From Moringa oleifera (taxonomy: Eukaryota; Streptophyta; Magnoliopsida; Brassicales; Moringaceae), in NCBI GenBank assembly GCA_021397835.1, contig JAJFZO010000902.1, positions 840,001-904,000 of the forward strand: 64,000 nucleotides of DNA, read 5' to 3'. A program made the translations under genes and the position numbers. Below, one piece after another: positions 12,515 to 23,917 of the stretch. The first letter of the stretch is position 1, and every line of letters begins with the position of its first letter. Below the pieces are notes generated by a model. It did not search any database and was not told the DNA's origin. It saw nothing but the letters and a program-made list of their open reading frames with translations.

Positions 12515-14125
12515 CTAGTTGACATACTTGGTTCTGGTTTTCACCGAGTGATCTCCGATGATCTTGCCATACCTTGTGAACAAATCATTCATGATATCTT
12601 CTCCGAATTTAGACATTAGCATTGACTCCACCACAGCCCTAATGGTCATAGCCACTTGTCCTCCACTTCAGAGTTCTCTACCTCATGCTTTTTCGTCGCT
12701 TGTGTAACCTTTGTCTCAATTGATTTCAAATGCTTCAAACCGATCAAGAACGAACGATCCTTCTTCCATTATCTCGGGCTTCAGCTTTTTAGGGCATGGT
12801 GCATAATACAGAGCATTAAAAGAATTGATCTTTTCCTTTTCTGTGATGGCTTAAAAGATTAATTTTAACCTATAGGTTAGTAATAATAATGATCCTACAC
12901 TCATCAAATAAATATCAAAATTTATACTGATCTAATTGTTGTGTATTTTCAAAAGGATTGTGACATGCAGTAATTTAATAAAATAAATAATTATAATTTT
13001 TTTATATTAATACTAAATTATAAAAATATTTTTAAAAATAAATATTAAAAACTTTTCCTTACTTTTTAATTACAAATTTAATTTTTAATTTTATTTTAAA
13101 ATACCAATTTTGTTTAAATTAAACTTTGACTCAAACTAGTTATGAAATGGTATGGGTATTTTCATAATTAAAATGCTTAAAAAATGATTCAAATGAATTT
13201 TTACTGTTTATTTTTAATTACTAACTCAAATTCAAATAATTTTGAACTCACATGATTTTATGTAATTTTTTAAAAAAATTTCATCATACAAAATTATAAT
13301 TTTATTTTTATATTAATATATTAAATTATAAAAAATATTTTAAAAAATATAGTAAAAGTACTTTTTAATTACAAATTTAATTTTTAATTTTATTTAAAAT
13401 ATCAAATTTTTTAAATTAAATTTTCACTGAAATCAATTATGTAAAGTTATGGGTATTTTCATAATTGAAATACTTAAAAAAATGATTGAAAAGAATTTTA
13501 CATTTTATTTTTAATTACTAACTCAAATTCAAATAATTTTGAACTCACAAGATTTTTTTGTAATTTTTTGAAAAATTTTTGTTGTACAAAATTTTTTAAA
13601 AATATTTTCAATATTTTAAAAATTTTTAATTTTTTACATTAGTAGTTAGAATGTTCCTTTATATAAAATGTTCCTTTATATTCGTGTAAAAATTTTTGAC
13701 TCAAAATTATTTATATAAAATATTTAATTTAAATATTTTTAATTTTTAAAATTAAACTAAATTAAAATATCAAATATAAATTTAAATTAAATTAAAGTTT
13801 AATTTTAAATTAAAATAAATATAATTTTATATTTTTTATATTCAATTTAAGATTTTACTAATGCATGTAATATGTAATATGTAATATATCTCTTTAGCCA
13901 TGCTCATTAAGATCATAGCAACTTTCTTTTGTGGTCAGATCTGATGATCTCCTATCCATGAAAGATAACACCACCCATCATTGTTAGAGAAACAATGAGA
14001 AATCTTTGTAGAACTGAAGTGAGTATATATCCATAACATGCAAAGGGCTGGTATTGGAAATGTAGATCTTTCCTTCGTTTATGGCTTGACCACATTGCTC
14101 TCTGGTCTTGGCAAAACCTATATTT
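12515..14125 (-). pseudogene. SABATH carboxyl methyltransferase pseudogene
   Basis: Two exon-like pieces on the minus strand match plant SABATH S-adenosylmethionine-dependent carboxyl methyltransferases (salicylate/jasmonate/benzoate type). The upstream piece (14125-13897) reads GKIYISNTSPLHVMD then SLQFYKDFSLFL and, after a small deletion and frameshift, SFMDRRSSDLTTKESCY. The downstream piece (about 12856-12515) reads ITEKEKINSFNALYYAP, KLKPEIMEEGSFVLDRFEAF and, to a natural stop, TIRAVVESMLMSKFGEDIMN and LFTRYGKIIGD. About 1 kb of AT-rich intron-like DNA lies between. The downstream exon stays in one frame but carries three in-frame TGA codons, one where the family has Trp. The N-terminal SAM-binding exon is absent. 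Substrate cannot be inferred. Confidence 0.82.
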
Positions 14126-15115
14126 GCTCATATAAATTATTTTTTAAAATAATTTTTAAAAATAAAATAGCATGATTATAATTAAAATAACAAATATTTA
14201 TTAAAATAAATTTTTTATTAATAATTGTGATCTTTAATGATATCATATCAAAATAATAAATATTATATGTTACTTCAACTAATTTCAAAAATACAATAAT
14301 TATCTTGATATAAATTTTTTCGTACCATAATGGGATTCAAGACAATGAAAATTTCATAAGACTTCAAGGAATCTTAATACACCATTAATCTTTATTTTAA
14401 TAAAAAATTAAATTAATCAGAATCGTTAAAAGTTTTTGACAACACACGTGTCAAACAAATTTTTTGAAAGCTTAAATAAAAATTTATTTATGAAAGAATT
14501 TTCATTGATAGAAATCCATTATTGACTCTATCATATTCAATTTTATCTTTTTAAAATTATGTGTTTCTTACGTTTTTATCGTTGTTGTGATCTGACGATG
14601 ACATTGATGAAAAAAAAGTAAAGACATATGAGTGATTTTAATGATAGATATTTAAAAAAATTGATGGAACTCTCTCTCTTTAGAATTTTTTAATAAAAAA
14701 TAAAATTAATTTTTATATTTATAATATTAATATAAAATAAATAAACAAAATTATAATTATTTATTTTATTAAATTATTATATAAAAAAATTTAACAAAAT
14801 TTAAAAGATAATTTTGACCTTAATGGTCAATATTAAAATTTAAGTTTAAATTTTTTATCAAATAATTAATTTATAAATGTGAGAATAATTTGTTAGTTTG
14901 TTTTGAAAACTAGAAAGGTCCAAGACAGCTTAAATTGAAATTATCAAAAGGCACAAATTCTTTGCTTAAAACATTTTTAGTGGTAAGATCATTTACATGA
15001 CTATTATTTTTACACCATCTGCATTTTTATGAAATTAAAAAATATATAATATATACTTAAGAGATGTTTAATTTATGCAAATACATTGTATTGTTAGGTT
15101 ATTTTATATTTATTA
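14126..15115. other. AT-rich intergenic DNA
   Basis: No coding similarity on either strand. Dominated by A/T runs. No element boundary recognised. Confidence 0.6.
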
Positions 15116-15602
15116 TTATAAATTAGTTTTCGAGATTGGAAAAGTTAAAGCCCAGCATGGAGACTGAAAGAAGAGTATAAACCTGTGATAGCCAATGGAC
15201 ACTAGAAGAAGAGTGAACGAAGGGCAGGCTCTTGCCGAAACTGCAGATATGAAGCAAGGACTAAACTGGCCAGAACTTTTCTCTTCCGTTAATCTATTGT
15301 AGAATCCAAGCAAGAAAGCGAGGACATGGTTGAAGTCATTGTTAAGGAGATTTCAACTATACTTTGAGCTTCGACGACGGCCGGTTTAGATTCCCGGATT
15401 CCGCACGGATGATGCTTATGATCTCGGAGTCCACCAGCAAGGTGTTCGGACTTGACGAATAGCCTAACTCTGTAATTTCCATGCTCCCCGGATGTCGACG
15501 CTGCACAGCATTTCCAGCACCACTTCCTCGATCCCTCTGCTTCGCTATTGATATAATCTTGCTCTGCCAAATTGGATACAAGAGCATGCTCTGGGTTTTC
15601 AT
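15116..15602 (-). other. Unrecognised GC-richer open stretch
   Basis: A compositional island with minus-strand open frames in all three phases: 15570-15289 (93 aa), 15602-15357 (81 aa) and 15313-15116 (65 aa). The upstream frame ends in ESGNLNRPSSKLKV and the last contains LGFYNRLTEEKSSGQFSPCF. They could be one short protein joined by a frameshift or intron, but I do not recognise a family. Part of it (15259-15350) is repeated at 15822-15913. Possibly a fragment of a gene captured during the rearrangements that built the adjoining CNOT11 duplicate. Confidence 0.3.
15259..15350. repeat. Direct repeat, left copy
   Basis: About 90 bp starting GGACTAAACTGGCCAGAAC, nearly identical to 15822-15913. 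Both share CTTCCGTTAATCTATTGTAG and AAGAAAGCGAGGACATGG. A few substitutions separate the copies, so the duplication is fairly recent. Confidence 0.85.
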
Positions 15603-15821
15603 TTTAATTAATTAATTATTATTTTTATTTGAATGAAAAAATCATACATGTTATATGCATTTTTTTTTCAAAATACGACCGTTGAACAAGTATTTAAACA
15701 ATGAGGTTCATGCTTTCTGCACTCTTCTTTCTCCTCTACTTTTTTCTTCTCCCTCCCCTCTCTCAAAACCTCCTCTTCCTTGAGAAATTAAATCGAATGA
15801 AAAAGAAGAAATAGAGAAACA

Positions 15822-15913
15822 GGGACTAAACCGGCAGGAACTTTTCTCTTCCGTTAATCTATTGTAGAATCCAGGCAAGAAAGCGAGGACATGGTGGAAG
15901 TCATTGTTAAGAG
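15822..15913. repeat. Direct repeat, right copy
   Basis: Second copy of the 15259-15350 segment, lying just before a stray CNOT11 exon-1 fragment and the CNOT11 pseudogene. It shows that the sequence upstream of the pseudogene is a mosaic and is not the native CNOT11 promoter. Confidence 0.85.
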
Positions 15914-15946
15914 GAAACTAAGAGGGCTCTGTCGTTGCTAAAATCG
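15906..15946 (+). pseudogene. Extra CNOT11 exon-1 fragment
   Basis: About 40 bp that matches codons 5-17 of CNOT11 exon 1 (EETKRALSLLKS), placed 85 bp upstream of the same codons of the pseudogene. Its variants (TCTGTCG and AAATCG) agree with the minus-strand gene at about 57310-57340 rather than with the neighbouring plus-strand copy (TCTGTCA, AAACGG). It therefore probably came from a separate copying event. Confidence 0.6.
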
Positions 15947-15952
15947 AATGAA

Positions 15953-18900
15953 AAAGTCAGCAAAGTGAGAGCAGTGCAAGGTGAAGATGATGAGTAAGGA
16001 GGAAACTAAGAGGATTCTGTCATTGCTGAAAACGGAGCAACGTCCCATTGGAGAGATCTTTGCCGAATTTAACTCCATATTCTCCGGCAACCGCCATTTC
16101 AGTATCTGCTTCTCTCTCTGCCAAATCTTACAGGCAACTCTGAACTCTTTGTTTTCTTTCTTTCTGTCTCTAGGTATATGCTGTTATGCGTGTGCCAATA
16201 ACTATGCTATGATGACCTGGTTAGGGTGATATTTCTATTTGAGATTTCATAGTCAAAATTATGTTTAAGGTTCTTTCTTGGATTCTTTTTCAGTTATGGT
16301 CCTTCAACTTCTTTTTGCTTGACATATTTTCTATAGTTTTCCTTATGATCTGCGTTGTTAAGGTTGCAGTGTAAATATTTTCTCTGGAATTTAATGCTAA
16401 CCGCTCGAATGTTGTATATTTGCGGGACAAGAAGGCACTCCATCCTGCTGAACAGTTGGTTGCATTTGCTATTATGGATCAGTGTTATTCTTCCCAAAAG
16501 CCTTCTGCAAATCCATTTACATCTTTTATAGTAAATGTAAGAACTGTATATATCTTCTAATAGTTTTATATCTTGTGAATGACTTGCATCCTCAAGTATC
16601 TGACATGCCAAATTTTCATTTGATGTTACCCAACCAGAATAGAGCAAGTACTTTTTTCTGAGTGTGGCAGAAAGAAACTTTCTCTTCTGATAAAACATCG
16701 CATTGTTATTCAACATTCAGTCTATACTTTTCCAATTCTTAATTTGATGGTGACATTTTAGTGATAATAGTAAGAGGCCTGTTAGTATGTTTTTTCTCTT
16801 TTTTGTGTTTTCTCAATATTTTCTCTCTATTGTTTCCTCTGCATGTTACAGGCTGCATCTGATGATCAAGCTCAGAAGTATGAGAGGGCATTTATTCTCC
16901 AGTTATTAGGCTCTACTGGTGCCAACACCTGCAAAGAGGTAGCAATCTGTTTTGTGACATGTGACTACCTCACTGAGCTAGTTGTTCACTTCTGAGCTTG
17001 CTTATGCTATCTAACTTTCTAACCTCAACAGTATAATGGGCTTTACCCAATTTATAGTTTATTGTGTTAAATTACCTGGGAACACCTTGAGCCAATTCAT
17101 GGACTTGGATTTGCATTCATGAGTCATATATATGTAAATCCCCAAAAGTCATAATGTGCAGCATTGGCTGAGTTATTGAAGTATAACGTCATCTATACTG
17201 GTAGTTGTTGAATATTGTGTCTTCACTCATTGACTCACATTGCACACTTATGGAGGCATAGGATATTTATTAGTTTGAGCTTTTCTGGCCAAGGAATGCA
17301 ACTCTCTTCCTTGGAACTTTAGTTTAGGTTGTGTGTCCAACATTGTATAGCACAACTGTGCATTTATCTTGGTGTTATTGTTTTTAACATGGCTTGTTGA
17401 TTTTCAATGTATTTATTTATATGAAAGTCCTACCCGGCAAATCTCATTTAATGCCTTAATGTAGAAGAGTTGTTACTTGTACCCAAGGTAAGATATTCCT
17501 TGCTCTTTCTTTCCACCTTTATTCTTTATGGAAACCTTTTATTCCTCAAATGTTTTCCTTCATGGTTATATTCCGTGACCAGGAGTTTCTGGTTCCAGCT
17601 TTCTAAACAGTCGGCCTTGGAGTATATCAAAGGTTTTGACCCTTCATCTCATGTAAGTGACATTTTCATATAGTAAGCTTGATTATGTTTTAATTCTATA
17701 ATTGATGAATAAATCCATTAAATATTATTGTACATTTTTCCTGATGCTGCAATCAGATGTAGGCTGATAAATTCATTGATGGCATTGGCTGCGTAACAAT
17801 CCTTTTTCCCTTTTTCCTTTACCTTCCTATTTATTTTCTTGTCTGGCTTACTGGTATAATTATACTTCCTTGTTCTTAGGCTTTTCCACAGAGAGAACAG
17901 TCACAGAAGTGTTACTGCAATAATGTCAATTTGGAATCATACAATTGCTTATTTGAAGATGCTTCTCTGAAAAATGTGTTGCTGGACAGAGTGAGTTGAT
18001 AAAGAGTGAAGCTACAACAATTGACTCTTTATCTGTTTTAATAACTATTTCAGTTGAGAGTCTATGAATAGTTCTTATGCATCATATTATATTTTGTGAT
18101 ACATAAATCATTATGGCTGTGCTTTAGGTTTGATTTGCAACCTAGAGCCAAACCTAAACCTGGATGCGGGGATAGAGATGAGGCTTTGATTCAAATGTTG
18201 GGAAATTTGTCAATGGAGGGATTAGATCCTCAGTGGATCTGGCCTTTTCCAGCAAGGTACCCTGTACATGATAGCAAGGTAAAAGATTTTAAGTATTAGT
18301 GTTTAATTGGACAGTGGAGTTTGTTTGTTGTACTTATTGTTATTCAATCATTTTTCAGCTGGTCTGGCTCAACCCGGATAACAACCATGAGCTTGTATGG
18401 GACCATGGCATGTGTGCTGATACGAGCAGAGGAGCAGCAGTGAGAGACCTGATCGCAAAAGCTCTGAAGGCTCCAATTTCACCTGCACAACAAGAGGTTC
18501 TATATCCTTTACCTGTTAGACATCTTTTTGAGTAAGATGGTACTTTAAACAGGCACATGCCCTGATATATGTCTGCAGGGGACTCTAACCTCCTATATTT
18601 TGTATAGCAAAGAGTCTTTATTATGGTTTTCCTTGGATCAAATTCAATATTTCCATTAAGAATGGCTACACCAAGGTGATCTCAATGAGAGCAAATCTTT
18701 GGGAGAGAGTTCTCTCATCCTAACTTTTCCAAGGACGGAACTTCTATTTTCTAGTGCCAAAAATAAAACTCCAAGTAAGTTCAATTTTGAATATTTAAAA
18801 GCTTTTTTTTAAGGAAAAAAAGCCCATCTAGATGGTTTTTTTTTATAGCACATTGATTTTTGCAAAACATGCATTGTCAATAAGGCGACCTTGCAGTACA

Positions 18901-19057
18901 AGAGTTTGGTAGTAAATTCTACAAGTGGTGCAATCTCAAAATTGCCATTTTGAGTTTGTTGAACAACATATTTCAAGTAGTATTGAACCGAGGTTGCCAT
19001 GGCACAGATCAATGTCCTACAAAGAAGAACTAAACCATTCTATTAAATCTAAATCAT
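15953..19057 (+). repeat. Inverted repeat arm 1 (CNOT11 exons 1-8 and part of intron 8)
   Basis: Reverse complement of 54171-57388 along its whole length, exons and introns alike. The left boundary is at AAAGTCAGCAAAGTGAG, 34 bp before the start codon. The right boundary is at about 19057 in intron 8, after the shared stretch containing CCATCTAGATGG and AAATCTAAATCATCAT. Introns align, so this was DNA-level segmental duplication rather than retrocopying. Confidence 0.9.
15987..18496 (+). pseudogene. CNOT11 duplicate, truncated and broken (exons 1-8)
   Basis: Inverted partial copy of the CNOT11 gene at 57353-50396. Matching exons are 15987-16133, 16426-16536, 16852-16938, 17470-17487, 17599-17652, 17880-17990, 18128-18278 and 18359-18496. 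Well-preserved parts include [57 protein letters not shown] and ISPAQQE at the end. Lesions: the exon-2 acceptor reads TTTGCGG where the gene has TTTGCAG; exon 6 lacks 35 bp (frameshift) just before its donor; exons 9-13 are absent and replaced by a transportin-derived array. The native 5' leader is missing. Exon 2, however, keeps the full 111-bp frame that is broken in the other copy. Stable protein is unlikely; a truncated transcript is possible. Confidence 0.9.
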
Positions 19058-19187
19058 CATTAATTTGTTCATAACCATATAATATTTTGGATGTTTTTAC
19101 TTGTTGAAAATTTCTAACCATATGATTGCCAAATAGCATGTATTATTTTCAACTTCCTACTACTAACAATGGATACTTACGTTATAG

Positions 19188-20057
19188 GTTGATCCTGTGT
19201 CTGCAGGAGTACAATTTGAGGAATTCATTGTATCCTCCTTAAACTTGCTCTTAAAGCTTCTAGAAGGGCTTGGCAGTGTGATTGAGAGTTTGTTATTTAC
19301 CTTTGTCACATATCTTGAAAATATATTTTCGTATCTATATGGCTTTTATTTTTTGTATTTGATGATGTCAAGATTGAGTGCTTCTGCTTGGCATTGGAGG
19401 TGCCTTTTTATTTTTGTGTCCTTTAAAGTAATAAATGTCTAGAAAATTAATATCTACTTCTTACATTAATATTGTACAATAAAATCTTGTTGGTAATGCT
19501 AATCATAGGTCTTCATATTGTGATAACACTAACCGCCAAACATGAAAAAAATTTTGCTTAATATCTAGTGACATTAGTTTTCTTTGATGATGTTTTATTC
19601 AGAGGCAGCAAGTCAGTTAAGCTCTTTCTTTTAAACGTTTTTGTGCTGCTAGGCTAGAACGCCAGTAAACATGAGACTTATGATTCAGTGGATTTTATGC
19701 AATATTTTCATAAAGCAATCAATGTAGAAGTCTTTGGCGATCCAAAAATAATTGGTTTTTGATTGATGTGAGCACTGTTAATGGGGTTTGGTATAGAGGC
19801 TATTTGCTGAAGGTGCATTAATGTGCTGGTATCTCCGTGCCATCTTGGGGGGATTGTTCTCAGTGTTAACATATAGCCTCACATTTCAGGAAGACTGCTG
19901 GATAGGGTGATGGAATTTAAAGAAATTTTATCTAATTTTTTGATTTGAACTTGATGTAGGCCTCACAAGGCATATTGAGGGAGCTACGTGTATTGATGAT
20001 GCTTCTGATGTCTGACAAAGTGCTCTTGCACTTCTTGGGGACCATGTTATTTCTAAG
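19188..20057 (+). pseudogene. Transportin-1 exon pair, unit 1
   Basis: Exon A 19188-19292 reads VSAGVQFEEFIVSSLNLLLK with one Lys codon missing after QFE. Its donor is changed from GTATTT to TTATTT. Exon B 19960-20057 has lost about 12 bp after RELL and keeps the QSALALLGD end in another frame. Confidence 0.75.
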
Positions 20058-20209
20058 ATTTACTATCTGTGTTGTCCTCACTAATTTGTTCATAACCGTC
20101 TAATATTTTGAATGTTTTTACTTGTTGAAAAATTTTAGACCATATGATTACTAAATAGCATGTATCATTTTCAACTTCTTATTACTAACAATAGATGCTT
20201 ATGTTACAG

Positions 20210-21682
20210 GTTGATCTTGTATCTACAGGAGTGCAATTTGAGAAGGACTTCATCGTTTCTTCCTTAGACTTGCTCTTAAAGCTTCTAGACGGGCTTGGCG
20301 GCATGATTGGGAGTTTTGTATTTACATTTCTCACGTATCTTGGTAATATATTTTCGTATATATGTGGCTTTTATTTCTTGTATTTGCTGATGTCAAGCTT
20401 TTGAGTGCTTCTATCTGTCATTGGGGCTGCATTTTATTTTCGATTTTCTAAAGTGATAAACCTCTAGAAAATTAATATGTGCTTCTTCGTACATTAATGT
20501 TGTAGAGAATAAAATCTTGTTGATGATATCAACTATAGGTCTTTATATTGTGGTAACACTAACTGCAAGATATGAAAAAAATTTTGTTCAATGTCTAGTG
20601 ATAGTAATTTCTTCGATAAGGTTTTATTTGGAGGCACCAACTCAGTTAAGCTCTTTCCTATAAACGTGTTTGTGCCGCTGGGCTAGAACTCCATTAAACA
20701 TGAGACTTACGATTTTGCGAGTGGATTTTATGCAATATTTTTAGCAAGCCAATAATGTAGAAGTCTTTGGCCATCCAAAAATAATTAGTTTTTAGTTCAT
20801 TTGAATGTTGTTTAATGGGTTTGATATGTAAGTCGTTTGTTGAAGGTGCATCATGGCACTTGTAGGTCCCTACTATCTTGGGGGGAATGTTCTCAGTGTT
20901 AACATATAGCCTCACATTTTGAGAAGACTGCTAGATCGGGTGATAGAATTTAAAGACATTTTGTCTAATTTTTTGATTTAAACCTTTGATGCAGGCTTCA
21001 CAAGGCATATTAAGGGAGCTATTGTTGTAGGGATGTATTGATGATGTTTTTGATGTCCAACAAAGCGCTCTTGCACTTCTTGGGGATCATGTAATTTCAA
21101 TCACCATGTCTTTGCACCAAACAAGCTTTTACTTCATCTGCAATCATTTGATCTCCGAGCAAAAGGAAAGAGAAGAACTATGAAGAAAGTCAGATGCTAT
21201 GGAGATCCTAAGGAAGACAAGATTTCTAAGGATCCATGGCATAGGAGATGAGAACTCTTCTCAAACAATTCTCGAGCATGATTAAAGCCTTTATTCTCAC
21301 TTTTTTTCCTGTCCATACTTAGCTAATGAATCAATATATGTAGCTTTCTAGTTTATATAGCTTAAATCCGGTCATATTTATCGTGGTCTAGTCGAATTAT
21401 TTGGCTTGGGGACTTAAATTATTAGATTGCCCTGTTTTATGGCACTGCAAAAGCTTTTATTAAGATGTCGGAGGGGGGGGTCGTTCTCACTGTTAACATA
21501 TAGCCTCAAGACTGCTAGATAGGGTGATGGAATTTAAAGATATTCTTTTTAATTTTTTGGTTTAAACCTTTGATTCAGGCTTCATAGGGCATATTGAGGG
21601 AGCTATTTTTGCAGTGATGTATGATACTTCTGATGTCTGATAAAGTGCTCTTGCACTTCTTAGGGACCATGTTATTTCTACG
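20210..21682 (+). pseudogene. Transportin-1 exon pair, unit 2 (long unit with a second exon B)
   Basis: Exon A 20210-20316 is open: STGVQFEKDFIVSSLDLLLK. The first exon B (20994-21093) reads ILRELLL, a stop, GCIDDVFDVQQSALALLGDH and then continues into about 480 bp not found in other units. A second exon B follows at 21579-21682. The extra material makes this unit 1.62 kb. Confidence 0.75.
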
Positions 21683-21833
21683 ATTTGATATTTGTGTTTT
21701 CTTCACTAATTTGTTCATAAACATATAACATTTTTGTTGTTTTTACTTGTCGAAAAATTTTTGACCATATGATTGTTGAAAAGCATATATTATTTTCAAC
21801 TTCTACTACTAACAATGGGTGCTTATGTTGCAG

Positions 21834-22723
21834 GTTGATCCCATGTTTGTAGGAGTACAATTTGAGAAGGAGTTCTTTGTATCCTCCATAGACTTGATCT
21901 TAAAGCTTATAGAAGGGCTTAACAGTGTGATTGAGAGTTTGGTACTTATCTTTGCACATATCTTGGAAATATATTTTCGTATCTATGTGGGCTTTATTTC
22001 TTGTATTTGATGATGTCAAGCTTGGGTGCTTCTATTTGTCATTGGAGGTGCATTTTTCTTTTTGTGTCCTCTAAAGTAATAAACATCTAGAAAATTAATA
22101 TATGCTTCTTCTTACATTAACATAGTACAGAATAAAATCTTATTGGTAATGCCAATCATAGGTCTTCATATTGTGGTCGCACTAACTGCCAAACAAGAAA
22201 AAAATTTTGCTTAATGTTTAATGACACTAGTTTTCTTCGATGATGTTTTATTTGGAGGCACCAAATCAGTTAAGCTCTTTCTTTTAGACTTGTTTGTGCC
22301 ACTAGGATACAACTCCAGTAAACATAAGACTTACGATTCTGCCAGTGGATTTTATACATTATTTTTAGCAAGTCATCAATGTAGAAGTATTTAGTGGTAT
22401 AAAAACAATTGGTTTGTGGTTGATCTAAATGTTGTTAATGGGTTTGGTATGCAGGCTATTTGCTGAAGATGCATTATTGTGCTCGTAGCTCCGTGCTATC
22501 TTGGGGGATTGCTGTCAGTGTTTACATATGGCCTCACACCTCGGGAAGATTGATAGATAAATCGATGGAATTTAAAGACATTCTTTCTAATTTTTTGATT
22601 TCAACCTTTGATGTAGGCTTCACAGGGAATATTGAAGGATCTACTTCTACAGTGACGTATTGATGATGTTTCTTATGTCTGACAAAGTGCTCTTGCACTT
22701 CTCGGGGATCATGTTATTTCTGA
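21834..22723 (+). pseudogene. Transportin-1 exon pair, unit 3
   Basis: Exon A 21834-21941 is open: VGVQFEKEFFVSSIDLILKL with a GT donor. Exon B 22616-22723 keeps its acceptor but has a TGA after LLLQ and another before QSALALLGDH. Confidence 0.75.
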
Positions 22724-22876
22724 GATTTGCTATCCGTGTTTTTGTCACTAATTTGTTCATAACCATCTAATATTTTGTGTATTTTTACTTGTTGAAAAAT
22801 TTTTGACCATATGATTGCCGAATAGCATGTATTATTTTCAACTTCCTACCACTAACAATGGATGCTTATGTTACAG

Positions 22877-23766
22877 GTTGATCCCGTGTATGCGGGAGTA
22901 CAATTTTAGAAGCAGTTCATCGTATCCTCCTTAGACTTGCTTTTAAAGCTTCCAAAAGGACTTGGCAGTATGACTGAGAGTTGGTATATACCTTTTCCAC
23001 ATATCTTGGAAATATATTTTGGCATCTATGTGGCTTTTATTTCTTATTTTTGACGATGTCAAGTTGGAGTGCTTCTGTCTATCATTGGAGTTGCAGTTTA
23101 TTTTTAGTTTTTTATAGTAATAAACATCTAGCAAATTAATATCTACTTCTTCTTACATTAATATTGTAGAGAATAAAATCTTGTTGGTAAAGCCAATCAT
23201 AAGTCTTTATATTGTGGTAGCATTAACAGCGACACATGAAAAAATTTTGCTTAATGTCTTGTAACAGTAGTTTTCTTCGATGAGGTTTTATTTGGATGTA
23301 GTAACTCAATTAAGCTCTTTCTTTTAAAAGTTTTTGTGCCGCTGGGCTAGAACTGCATTAAGCATGAGACTTATGATTCTGTGAGTGAGTTTTACGCAAT
23401 ATTTATAGCAAGCCATTAATGTAGAAGTTTTTGGCAATGCAAAAACAATTGTTTTGGTTGATCTGAACACTGTTACCAGGGTTGATAAGTATGGTATTTG
23501 CTTAAGGTGCATTATTATGCTCGTAGCTCCCTACTATCTTGGGGGGGGGATTGCTTTCACTGTTAACATATGGCCTCACATCTCGGGAAGACTCGTGGAT
23601 AGGCTCATGGAATTTAAAGAGATTCTGTCTAATTTTTTAATTTAAACCTTTGATGCAGGTTTCACAGGGCATATTGAGGGATTTACTGCTGCAATGATGT
23701 ATTTATGATGTTTCAGATGTCCAACAATGTACTCTTGCATTTCTTGGGAACAATGTTGTTTCTAAG
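22877..23766 (+). pseudogene. Transportin-1 exon pair, unit 4
   Basis: Exon A 22877-22983 has a stop in place of a Glu codon after GVQF and a shortened end. Exon B 23659-23766 has indels in the IDDVSDV part. Confidence 0.7.
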
Positions 23767-23917
23767 ATTTGCTATCTGTGTTTTCCTCACTAATTTTTTC
23801 ATAATCGTTTAATATTTTGGATTTTTTACTTGCTGAAATTTTTTTAACCATATCATTGCCAAATAGTATGTATTATTTTCAGTTTCCTACTGCTAAAAAT
23901 GGGTGCTTATGTTACAG

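Noticed and set aside
15987..18496. A second functional CNOT11 gene
   Set aside because: Exon-2 acceptor lost, 35-bp frameshifting deletion in exon 6, and exons 9-13 missing.
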